Below, in pieces: positions 50,101-57,930 of a stretch of 64,000 bases of DNA (within the stretch, counting starts at the first letter, position 1; the number at the start of each line of letters is the position of its first letter). Below the pieces are notes generated by a model. The model was not told where the DNA came from, searched no databases, and worked only from the letters and a program-made list of their open reading frames with translations. This DNA is from Mycobacterium kyorinense (GTDB taxonomy: Bacteria; Actinomycetota; Actinomycetes; Mycobacteriales; Mycobacteriaceae): contig NZ_LQPE01000164.1 of NCBI RefSeq assembly GCF_002101735.1, forward strand, positions 1-64,000, given 5' to 3'. The position numbers and the translations under genes are program-made.

Positions 50101-51477
50101 CTAAAGCCACCACGACGCCGCGGCATCCAAATGGCGTCGGAGTCGGTGGCGGGCCAGGCTGTCGTCGCCGTCGGCGATGGCCTCGATGATCCGCCGGTGC
50201 GCATGCTGCACGTCGGCGAAATCACTGTGGCTCGGCGGCGTCTGCTCGCTGGCGGACCACTGCCGGCGGAACAGCTCGACGAGGATCCGCAGGAACAAGT
50301 CCAGCACGGCGTTGCCGGCCAGCTGCGCCATCCCGCTGTGAAACAGGAACTCTTCCAGGCCGGCCTTGCGGAGGTCGTCGCCGGTTTCGTCGATGAGTTG
50401 TCGATGCGTGTTGAGAAAGCTCCGCACGTCGGGGGCGTCGTGCCTGCTGACAACCTTTGCGACGTTGTCGATTTCGATGGCATCGCGCACCAGGCGCAGG
50501 TCGTCGCGGCTGGGTTCGCGGTATTGCAAGTACAACGCGATGGTGTCAATGCTGGCCTGCGCCTGTGGTTTTCCCACCACCAGCCCGCCGCCGGGCCCGC
50601 GGCGCATTCGCGCGATCGCGTGGTATTCGAGCAGCCGCACTGCTTCGCGCAGCACCGAGCGGCTGACTCGATAGCGTTCCAGTAGCTGCACCTCGCTGCC
50701 GAGAATGGAGCCGACCTGCCAGCCGCCGGCGGCGATGTCGTCGCGGATCTCGGCCGCCAACACCTCGGCGCGCTTGGCCGGTGTGGCATCGGGGTTCGGT
50801 CTGCGCGGCCGACCGGGCTTGTGGTGTTGTCGCAGCCACGTCGTCACCGACTCGATGTGACGCTCGCTGAGCGTCTTGGCCCGCGCCGAGTCGCCGGCGG
50901 TGACGGCAGCGACGATCTCGGCGTGCTCTGCGCGGGTGCGGTCCAGCGCCTGGGCGTCCGCGCGCGAACCGCGGGCGAATTGCGCGGTCAGCCGCATCAG
51001 GATGTCGATAAACAGTTGCAGCGCGGGGTTTTTGGATTGCTCGGCCAGCGCCGTGTGGAATTCGCGCTGCGACGGCGTCGTCAGCACGGCGCGCAGCCGT
51101 CCGATGCCGGTCTCGTCGATCCGCTCGGCAGCCAGCACCGCCGCCAACGGTTCGAGCAGCAGACGCGCCTGCAGCAGAACGTCGATCGTGGTGCCCTGGT
51201 ACTCGAGGTAGATGACGACAGCTTTGGTTGCCGCGGCGGCGTCCGGCTCGCAAACCAGCAGTCCCCCGCCGGGTCCGCGGCGCATGCGCGCGACCTGGTG
51301 GTGTTCGACCAGGCGCACGGCTTCGCGCAGTACCGACCGGCTGACCTGGTAGCGCTGTTGAAGTGCCTGCTCGGATCCCAGCGATTCGCCGATCGGCCAG
51401 CCGCGGCGAATGATGTCCGCCTCGATGCGCCGGGCGATCTGGGCGGCCCGCTTGTCGGGGCGCAGCTGCGCATTCAA
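50101..51477 (-). CDS. Double GntR (FadR/FCD-like) regulator (Rv3060c-like)
   Basis: A 458-residue polypeptide containing two complete GntR-FCD units. The wHTH cores LQQRYQVSRSVLREAVRLVE and LLERYRVSRSVLREAVRLLE lie near residues 40-60 and 262-282. Each is followed by ARMRRGPGGG and a helical effector domain (FHTALAEQ; FHSGMAQ). One chain therefore looks like a covalent dimer. It sits near thiolase, DUF35 and fadE22 genes, so fatty-acid or sterol CoA effectors are plausible. Confidence 0.85.
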   Translation of the reverse strand: MNAQLRPDKRAAQIARRIEADIIRRGWPIGESLGSEQALQQRYQVSRSVLREAVRLVEHHQVARMRRGPGGGLLVCEPDAAAATKAVVIYLEYQGTTIDVLLQARLLLEPLAAVLAAERIDETGIGRLRAVLTTPSQREFHTALAEQSKNPALQLFIDILMRLTAQFARGSRADAQALDRTRAEHAEIVAAVTAGDSARAKTLSERHIESVTTWLRQHHKPGRPRRPNPDATPAKRAEVLAAEIRDDIAAGGWQVGSILGSEVQLLERYRVSRSVLREAVRLLEYHAIARMRRGPGGGLVVGKPQAQASIDTIALYLQYREPSRDDLRLVRDAIEIDNVAKVVSRHDAPDVRSFLNTHRQLIDETGDDLRKAGLEEFLFHSGMAQLAGNAVLDLFLRILVELFRRQWSASEQTPPSHSDFADVQHAHRRIIEAIADGDDSLARHRLRRHLDAAASWWL

Positions 51478-51499
51478 TTGCGCAGCACCCCAACGGTTC

Positions 51500-52648
51500 T
51501 CAGCATGTCAGCAGCATGCAGCCAGCGATCGGGCCGCCACCCGCGGCGACGACCGCGACCTGCGGGCGGCGCGGCACCTGCCGCTCACCCGCCTGACCGC
51601 GCAGCTGCAGGCAGGCTTCGTGCAGCACCCAATAGCCGTGCATGCGTCCGGCCGACAGTTGGCCGCCGTAGGTGTTCAGCGGCAGCACGCCGTCGAGGGC
51701 GATCCGCTCGGCGCCCTCGACAAACGGGCCGGCCTCTCCGTCACCGCAGATGCCCAATGCTTCCAGCCACGCCAGCGTGAGAAACGTGAAGCCGTCGTAC
51801 AACTCGGCGATCTCGATATCGGCCGGCGCCAGGTATGTCCGCGACCACATCTGCGCCGCTGCGTCGGTAGCCGCCATCTTCGGGTAGTCGGGCCGGTGGA
51901 ACCAGCCACCGGCACCGTCGGACCCGCCGATGGCCTCCACAGCGACCGGCGGCTGCGGGCAGTCGCTGGCGTATTCCGCGGCCGAAACCACCACCGCGAT
52001 CGACCCGTCGACCGGGACGTCGCAATCCAGCAGCCCGAACGGCGAGGAGACCGGCCGCGCGGCCAGGTAGTCGGCCATGGTGAGCGGTTCGCGGTACACC
52101 GCAAGCGGATTCAGCGCGGCGTTGCGCCGGCTGTTGATCGCCAGCCAGCCTAGCTGCTCCTTGGTGGTCCCGTAGAGGTGCATGTGCCGGCGGCAGTGCA
52201 TCGCCAGCCAGTTCGCAGCTGAATAGGCATGCGCGGCAAGGAGTTCGACGACGTCGTCCATTCCGCCGATGCTCGGCTGTTCGCCCTGCGCATTGGCCGG
52301 CACTGAGCCACCGATCATCTGGACCGTTCGATAGACCAGCACATGGCGGGCCTGTTTGTCCGCGACCGCCTGACAGGCCGACATCACCGGTGTCAGCAGG
52401 CCGGCGGCGCCGAACCCGGATTTGTAGTCGACTGCGTCGATGCCGAGCGCGGCGGCGACTTCGGGCACCGGGGTATCGCCCAGACTGGCGACGCCATCGA
52501 TGTCGTCGGCGCGCAGTCCGGCATCGGCGATGGCGGCGCGCACCGCCTCGCAAGTGAGTGCCAGGCCGGGAATGCCGGTGCGACGGCCGATTCGGGAGAT
52601 ACCGATTCCCGACAGGATCGCGTGCTTCTCGAAGTGTCGGCTTGGCAC
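51500..52648 (-). CDS. Thiolase-fold lipid-transfer/aldolase-like protein
   Basis: A 382-residue thiolase-superfamily protein. The usual nucleophile segment (C-A-S-G) reads YKSGFGAAG (residues 75-83) and lacks the cysteine, so normal thiolysis is unlikely. Tyr284 in ELYDGFTF and Tyr339 in MHGYW occupy positions like the essential tyrosines of the sterol retro-aldolase Ltp2 (by eye). The divergent partner is a DUF35 protein, as needed by Ltp2. I start at GTG 52648; TTG 52651 is also open. Expressed from a leaderless promoter overlapping its partner's. Confidence 0.78.
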   Translation of the reverse strand: MPSRHFEKHAILSGIGISRIGRRTGIPGLALTCEAVRAAIADAGLRADDIDGVASLGDTPVPEVAAALGIDAVDYKSGFGAAGLLTPVMSACQAVADKQARHVLVYRTVQMIGGSVPANAQGEQPSIGGMDDVVELLAAHAYSAANWLAMHCRRHMHLYGTTKEQLGWLAINSRRNAALNPLAVYREPLTMADYLAARPVSSPFGLLDCDVPVDGSIAVVVSAAEYASDCPQPPVAVEAIGGSDGAGGWFHRPDYPKMAATDAAAQMWSRTYLAPADIEIAELYDGFTFLTLAWLEALGICGDGEAGPFVEGAERIALDGVLPLNTYGGQLSAGRMHGYWVLHEACLQLRGQAGERQVPRRPQVAVVAAGGGPIAGCMLLTC

Positions 52649-52671
52649 CAAAAGAGTGTACTGTATTGCGG
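52649..52671. promoter_or_regulatory. Overlapping divergent leaderless promoters
   Basis: Only 23 bp separate two divergent GTG starts. Plus strand: TACTGT (52659-52664), 7 bp before GTG 52672. Minus strand: TACACT (complement of 52655-52660), 6 bp before GTG 52648. The hexamers overlap, and the 12-mer AAAGAGTGTACT (52651-52662) is repeated upstream of fadE22. Confidence 0.6.
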
Positions 52672-53049
52672 GTGTCGGACCGGAGGTTACTCGTCGAGCA
52701 TTGCGACGAATGCGCCCGCTGGGTGCACCCCCCGGCCGGCACGTGCCCCGATTGCGGCGGCCCGCTGGCCGCCCGGCCGGTATCCGGACGCGGCACGGTG
52801 TTCACCTACACGGTCAACTACCACCCGTACAACCCCGATGTGCCGACCCCGTACGTGATCGCGATCGTCGAGCTGGACGAGCCGGCAGGGCTTCGGGTGG
52901 CCGCCAATATCGTTGACTGCGAACCCGATTCGGTGCACTGCGGAATGCCGGTCGAGGTGCGGTTCCAAGCGCGAGCAGACAGAGAATCGCACGCGCCGGG
53001 CCATTTTGATGCGAGTCTGCGTCTGCTCGCGGTGCCAACGCCTATTTGA
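52672..53049 (+). CDS. Zinc-ribbon OB-fold DUF35 protein
   Basis: A 125-residue DUF35 (ChsH2-type) protein. A rubredoxin-like zinc ribbon CDEC...CPDC (Cys12, 15, 26, 29) is followed by an OB-fold (GRGTVFTYTVNYHPYNPDVP, VAANIVDC). DUF35 proteins bind acyl-CoA and complement thiolase-like enzymes. GTG 52672 is leaderless; the frame upstream is antisense to the thiolase gene. Its stop overlaps the convergent fadE22 end by 8 bp. Confidence 0.82.
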   Translation: MSDRRLLVEHCDECARWVHPPAGTCPDCGGPLAARPVSGRGTVFTYTVNYHPYNPDVPTPYVIAIVELDEPAGLRVAANIVDCEPDSVHCGMPVEVRFQARADRESHAPGHFDASLRLLAVPTPI

Positions 53050-55207
53050 TCAGCGGGTCGCGCGGCATGCCGAGAATCCGCTCGGCGATCTGGTTGCGGG
53101 TGACCTCCGAGGTGCCGCCGGCAATGGCCATCCCACGCGCACCCATCAGCATGCGGCTGACCAGTCCGGCCGGCCCGTCGGCCAACGCGATCTCGGGTCC
53201 CAGCAGCGCCGCGCCGATCGCGGCCCCCTCGCCCATGTGCTCGGCCAGCGTGAGTTTGGTGATGTTGCCTTCGGGCCCCGGGCCCGCTCCCTCGATGCTG
53301 CGCGCGGCGCGGCGCAGGTTCAGCAGCCGCAGCGCGTGTTCGCCGGCGAGGAAGGCGCCGACGCGAACCGTCGCGCCCGCCAACCGATCTCCGCGCTGCT
53401 GGGCCAGCCCCACGAGTTGCGCGCCGACGCCCTGGTAGTACGACGTGCCGCCGCCGATGCTCACCCGCTCGTTGCCCAGCGTCGCCCGGGCCACCGTCCA
53501 TCCGGTGTTGGGTTCGCCGACGACATCCTCGTCGGGAACGAACACGTCGTTGAAGAACACCTCGTTGAAGTCGGAGCCGCCGGTGATCTGGCGCAGCGGC
53601 CGCACCTCGACGCCGGGCGCCTTCATGTCGACGATCACCGTGGTGATGCCGGCATGCTTGGGCGCGTCCCGGTCAGTGCGCACCGTCGCCAGGCCGCGAC
53701 GGCAATAGTGGGCGCCGCTGGTCCACACCTTCTGCCCGTTGATCTTCCAGCCGCCGTCGACGCGAGTAGCCCGGGTCTTGATGCCCGCCGCGTCCGATCC
53801 GGCATCGGGCTCGGAGAAGAGCTGGCACCAGATCTCCTCTTGACGCAGTGCCTTCTCGACGAATCTCTCGATCTGCGAAGGGGTTCCGTGCTGGATGAGC
53901 GTCAGGATGACCCATCCGGTGATCTGGTAGTCCGGTCGCTTGATGCCCGCCGCGGCGAACTCCTGCTCGATCACCAGTTGCTCGACGGCGTCGGCGGCCA
54001 GACCCCACGGCTTGGGCCAGTGCGGCATCACGTACCCGGTAGCGATCAGCCGGTCCAGTTGCCCCTTTTTGTCCAGCGCGGCGATCTCGGCGACATCGGC
54101 ACGCACCCGGGCGCGCAGTTCTTCGGCCTCCGGCGGTAGGTCAAGGCTGTTGGCCCGGGTGACCCCGGCCGCGGTGCGGTCGAAGACGTCCTGGGCGGGC
54201 GCGTCGCCGCCGAACAGCGCCCGGGCGGCCAGCGCACGGCGCAGATGCAGGTGCGCGTCGTGCTCCCAGGTGAACCCGATGCCGCCGTGCACCTGGATGT
54301 TCAGCTCGGCGTTGCGCGCGTAGGCCGGGAACGCCAGCGTGGCGGCGACGGCCGCCGCCAGCCGGAACTGCTCCTCGTCTTCGCCCGCTGCCCGCGAGGC
54401 GTCCCATACCGCGGCGGTCGCCGACTCTGCGCCCACCAGCATGTTGGCGCAATGATGTTTCACCGCTTGGAAAGTGGCGATGGTGCGGCCGAATTGCTGG
54501 CGCACTTTGGCATAGTCGACCGCGGCGTCGACGCAGTCCGACGCGCCGCCGACCGCCTCGGCGGCCAACAGTGTGCGGGCCCGGGCCAGCGCGGATTCCC
54601 GGGCGCCCGGCAGGATGTCGTCGTCGCTGACGCGGACGTTGCGCAGCGTCACCCGCCCCGAGCGCCGGGTCGGGTCGAGGTTGTCGGGCACCTCGACCGT
54701 CACGCCGTCGCGGCCGCGGTCCAGCAGCAGTACGTCGTCGCCCGCGGCGATCAGCAACAGCTCGGCGAGCCCGGCGCCCAACACGATTCCGGCGTCGCCG
54801 TCGGCGACTCCGCCGTCGACCCGCACGTCACCGCCGAGGCCGACACCGGCCGTGACGGTGCCGTCGATCAGCCCGGGCAGCAGCCGCCGCTTCTGCGCGT
54901 CGGTGCCGTCCTTGGCGACGACGGCCGACGTGATCACCGTCGGCACGAACGGTCCCGGCGCCACGGCGCGGCCGAGCTCTTCGATCACCACGACGAGTTC
55001 GGGTAGGCCGTATCCCGAGCCGCCATGCTCCTCGCCGATATGTAGGCCGAGCCAGCCGAGTTCGACGAGATCCTGCCAGAACGGTGGGCGTGACTCGTCG
55101 GGCGAATCAAGAAGTGAGCGCGCCGCCCAGCGCGCCTTCTGCGAGGTCAAGAATGCGCGGGCCACCTCGGCGAGTTCGCGATGGTCGTCGGTCAATGCGA
55201 TACCCAT
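53042..55207 (-). CDS. fadE22: Double acyl-CoA dehydrogenase
   Basis: A 721-residue fusion of two acyl-CoA dehydrogenase units. The N-terminal one (residues 1-345) has QVHGGIGFTWEHDAHLHLRR but a less conserved active site. The C-terminal one (from about 365) has WCQLFSEPDAGSDAAGIKTRA and INGQKVWTSGAHY, normal FAD and substrate segments, and a terminal GGTSEVTRNQIAERILG. It would dehydrogenate a large, perhaps steroid-like, acyl-CoA. Length equals the M. tuberculosis FadE22 as I recall it. The GAGGAGG site is 6 bp upstream of ATG 55207. Confidence 0.9.
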   Translation of the reverse strand: MGIALTDDHRELAEVARAFLTSQKARWAARSLLDSPDESRPPFWQDLVELGWLGLHIGEEHGGSGYGLPELVVVIEELGRAVAPGPFVPTVITSAVVAKDGTDAQKRRLLPGLIDGTVTAGVGLGGDVRVDGGVADGDAGIVLGAGLAELLLIAAGDDVLLLDRGRDGVTVEVPDNLDPTRRSGRVTLRNVRVSDDDILPGARESALARARTLLAAEAVGGASDCVDAAVDYAKVRQQFGRTIATFQAVKHHCANMLVGAESATAAVWDASRAAGEDEEQFRLAAAVAATLAFPAYARNAELNIQVHGGIGFTWEHDAHLHLRRALAARALFGGDAPAQDVFDRTAAGVTRANSLDLPPEAEELRARVRADVAEIAALDKKGQLDRLIATGYVMPHWPKPWGLAADAVEQLVIEQEFAAAGIKRPDYQITGWVILTLIQHGTPSQIERFVEKALRQEEIWCQLFSEPDAGSDAAGIKTRATRVDGGWKINGQKVWTSGAHYCRRGLATVRTDRDAPKHAGITTVIVDMKAPGVEVRPLRQITGGSDFNEVFFNDVFVPDEDVVGEPNTGWTVARATLGNERVSIGGGTSYYQGVGAQLVGLAQQRGDRLAGATVRVGAFLAGEHALRLLNLRRAARSIEGAGPGPEGNITKLTLAEHMGEGAAIGAALLGPEIALADGPAGLVSRMLMGARGMAIAGGTSEVTRNQIAERILGMPRDPLIK

Positions 55208-55238
55208 CAGGGGGCCTCCTCGTCGATGTGCGCCGACT

Positions 55239-55250
55239 AAAGAGTGTACT
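55239..55250 (-). promoter_or_regulatory. fadE22 -10 region within repeated 12-mer
   Basis: AAAGAGTGTACT is identical to 52651-52662. On the minus strand it contains the TACACT hexamer, 36-41 bp before the fadE22 start, suitable as its -10 element. The shared longer word suggests an operator as well. Confidence 0.5.
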
Positions 55251-55262
55251 TAATCCAGGCCG

Positions 55263-55330
55263 GGCCGCGAGACAGAAGCCAGGGCTGTGAGCCAGCGCAG
55301 GAGCACGACCCTGGCGTCTGTCTCGCGGCC
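55263..55330 (-). terminator. Very strong 22-bp stem-loop between SDR and fadE22
   Basis: 55263-55284 pairs with 55309-55330 at 21 of 22 positions (outer GGCCGCGAGACAGA with TCTGTCTCGCGGCC, inner GCCAGGG with CCCTGGC) around a 24-base loop. It starts 6 bp after the SDR stop. A terminator is likely; a mobile REP-like origin is possible. Confidence 0.7.
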
Positions 55331-55336
55331 AATCCT

Positions 55337-56101
55337 CTACTTGGGCGCGAACCGCTGCCCGGCGTCCAGGCGCAGGCACTGCCCGTTGAGCATCGGGTTG
55401 TCCACGATGGCCGCGACCAGCTTGGCGTATTCCTCCGGGCGGCCCAGCCTCTTCGGGAAAGCCGCGTCCTTGGTCAGCGCGATGGCGTAGTCGTCGGGAA
55501 TGCCTTTGGTGAGCCCGGTCGCGAACAGGCTGGGCGCAATCGCGAGCACGCGGATGCCCATCGAGCCGAGGTCGCGCGCCATCGTCAGGCACATGCCGGC
55601 GATGCCCGCTTTGGCCGCGGTGTAGGCGACTTGGCCGATCTGGCCTTCGAACGCCGCGATCGAGGCGGTGTTGATGATGACGCCGCGCTCTTCGTCTTCG
55701 GGTTCGTTCTTGGCCATGTGCGCGGCCGCCAGCCGGCTGATGTTGAACGTGGCGATGAGATTGAGATCGATGACCGATTGGAAGGATTCGAGGTCGTGCG
55801 GGCCGGACTTGGACAGCGTCCGCTTGGCGATACCGCCGCCGGCCGTCGTGACCACCACGTGCAGGCCGCCGAGAGCGTCGACCGCGGCCTGCAGCGTCTC
55901 CTCGGTGCCGGCGAAGTCGGTCACGTCGACCGGGTAGAACGTGCCGCCTCCTTTGAGGCCCGCGGCCACGTCCTTGCCGTCGGAGCCCTCGCGGTCGAGT
56001 ACCGCGACGCTTGCCCCGCGCTCGGCCAGCAGTTCGGCGGTCGCGCGCCCCATGCCCGACGCGCCGCCGATGACGACGACCTTCTTGCCGTTGATCTCCA
56101 T
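55337..56101 (-). CDS. SDR, 3-hydroxyacyl-CoA dehydrogenase type
   Basis: A 254-residue classical SDR resembling HSD10-type 3-hydroxyacyl-CoA dehydrogenases: GGASGMG (residues 12-18), TTAGGG, catalytic Ser in INTASIAAF and YTAAKAG (Tyr-x-x-x-Lys), plus a C-terminal NGQCLRLDAGQRF. It would oxidise a 3-hydroxyacyl-CoA or steroid. AAGGAGG lies 5 bp before ATG 56101. It is upstream of fadE22 on the same strand but separated by the hairpin at 55263. Confidence 0.86.
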   Translation of the reverse strand: MEINGKKVVVIGGASGMGRATAELLAERGASVAVLDREGSDGKDVAAGLKGGGTFYPVDVTDFAGTEETLQAAVDALGGLHVVVTTAGGGIAKRTLSKSGPHDLESFQSVIDLNLIATFNISRLAAAHMAKNEPEDEERGVIINTASIAAFEGQIGQVAYTAAKAGIAGMCLTMARDLGSMGIRVLAIAPSLFATGLTKGIPDDYAIALTKDAAFPKRLGRPEEYAKLVAAIVDNPMLNGQCLRLDAGQRFAPK

Positions 56102-56185
56102 TCAAACCTCCTTGTTTGACCCGTTGCCACAGCACGCTATCGCGAGGGCCCAGGGACTTGTCGGCCAGGCATGTCAAGCTGAGCT

Positions 56186-57727
56186 GTGCTGCTGATCGAC
56201 GTGGCGACAACCTCGGCCGACGTGGGCGGCGCTTCGGCGCGGCGGGCCAAGATCGCTCGGATCGCCGAGCTACTGGCCCAGCTCAAGTCCCAACCCCAAC
56301 TGGTCGGCATCGTCGTCTCATGGCTTTCGGGTGAGCTGCCGCAACGCCAAATCGGTGTCGGCTGGGCCAGTTTGCGTTCGCTGCCCGCTGCCGCCAAGCA
56401 CCCGAGCCTGACCGTCGCCGACGTCGACGCCACCTTCTCGGCGATACGTGCGATCTCGGGAACGGGATCACAGGCGCGCCGCGCTACCGTCGTCGCGGAC
56501 CTGTTCGCTGCCGCCACCGAGACCGAGCAGACGTTTCTTCACAAGTTGCTGACGGGCGAGCTGCGCCAGGGCGCGCTGGCCGGCGTGATGGCCGACGCCG
56601 TCGCCCAGGCCGCGCAACTTCCGGGCGCCGCGGTGCGGCGCGCGGCGATGCTCGGCGGAGACCTGCCCGCCGTGGCCGCCGCAGCACTGACCGGCGGCGA
56701 GGCGGCGCTGGATTCGTTCACGCTGCGGGTGGGCCAGCCGGTGGGTCCGATGCTGGCGCAGACTGCGGCCAGCGTTGCCGATGCACTCGAAAGACTCGGC
56801 GGCACAGCGGTTTTCGAAGCAAAGCTGGATGGTGCGCGGGTGCAGATTCATCGGGCCGGCGACCAGGTCACCATCTACACCCGTAGCCTCGACGACGTCA
56901 CCGCCCGGCTGCCCGAGGTGGTCGAGGCGACGCTGGCGCTGCCGGTCACCGACCTCATCGCCGACGCGGAGGCCATCGCCCTGCGGCCCGACAACCGGCC
57001 GCAGCCCTTTCAGGTCACCGGGTCGCGGTTCGGGCGATCGGTCGACGTCGCGGCGGCTCGCGCGGCGCACGAGTTGTCGGTGTTCTACTTCGACGTCTTG
57101 CACCGCGACGGTGTCGACCTGCTCGACGCGCCGACCACCGAGCGCATCGAGGTGCTCGACGACCTCGTGCCCGCGCACAACCGGGTCGATCGGCTGATCA
57201 CGGACGACCCGGCGGCCGCGGCGGACTTCCTGGACGCGACGTTGGCTGCCGGGCATGAAGGGGTGATGGCCAAGTCGCCGACGGCGCCGTACGAGGCGGG
57301 GCGCCGCGGCGCCGGCTGGCTCAAGGTCAAACCGGTGCACACCCTCGACCTGGTGGTGCTGGCCGTCGAGTGGGGATCGGGACGGCGCAGCGGCAAGCTG
57401 TCGAATATCCACCTGGGCGCCCGCGATCCGGTGAGCGGCGGCTTTGTGATGCTGGGCAAAACGTTCAAGGGCATGACCGACGCCATGCTGGACTGGCAGA
57501 CCGCGCGATTCCGGGAACTGGCGGTCGGCAGCACCGATGGTTACGTCGTGCGATTGCGGCCCGAGCAGGTGGTCGAGATCGCGTTCGACGGGCTGCAGCG
57601 CTCGTCACGCTATCCCGGTGGGCTTGCGCTGCGGTTCGCCCGGGTGCTGCGCTACCGCGACGACAAGGGCCCCGCCGAGGCCGACACCATCGACACCGTG
57701 CGCGCCCTCTACGACCAAAACGGCTGA
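56186..57727 (+). CDS. ligB: ATP-dependent DNA ligase
   Basis: A 513-residue ligase that seals nicks with ATP. The adenylation lysine is Lys213 in FEAKLDGARVQIH. Motif III-like FYFDVLHRDG, motif IV EGVMAKSP and motif V GWLKVKPVHTLDLVV follow, and the OB domain ends the protein. The N-terminal 180 residues form the DNA-binding domain. The start is GTG 56186. Synteny matches Rv3062. Such ligases supplement the NAD-dependent LigA. Confidence 0.94.
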   Translation: MLLIDVATTSADVGGASARRAKIARIAELLAQLKSQPQLVGIVVSWLSGELPQRQIGVGWASLRSLPAAAKHPSLTVADVDATFSAIRAISGTGSQARRATVVADLFAAATETEQTFLHKLLTGELRQGALAGVMADAVAQAAQLPGAAVRRAAMLGGDLPAVAAAALTGGEAALDSFTLRVGQPVGPMLAQTAASVADALERLGGTAVFEAKLDGARVQIHRAGDQVTIYTRSLDDVTARLPEVVEATLALPVTDLIADAEAIALRPDNRPQPFQVTGSRFGRSVDVAAARAAHELSVFYFDVLHRDGVDLLDAPTTERIEVLDDLVPAHNRVDRLITDDPAAAADFLDATLAAGHEGVMAKSPTAPYEAGRRGAGWLKVKPVHTLDLVVLAVEWGSGRRSGKLSNIHLGARDPVSGGFVMLGKTFKGMTDAMLDWQTARFRELAVGSTDGYVVRLRPEQVVEIAFDGLQRSSRYPGGLALRFARVLRYRDDKGPAEADTIDTVRALYDQNG

Positions 57728-57930
57728 GCCGGGCACGTTTTCATAGCCGGCGCACAGGTTCGGCTCATCAGGTAGAAAGTCTGGACCGGTGTGATCGGAG
57801 ACCGGTCGACACTGTGCCGGGCCCAAATGACGGGCTTGGTGGCCGATCCCTAGCAGAATGCCCTTAGAAGGACGACCGGACGCAGACACGATTGCCCTGG
57901 TTTCCGTAACGACCCGAGCGAAAGGCCCAG

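Noticed and set aside
57784..57807. GACCGGT/ACCGGTC inverted repeat before the PAP2 gene as an operator
   Set aside because: Short, GC-rich arms with no regulator nearby; insufficient to call a feature.
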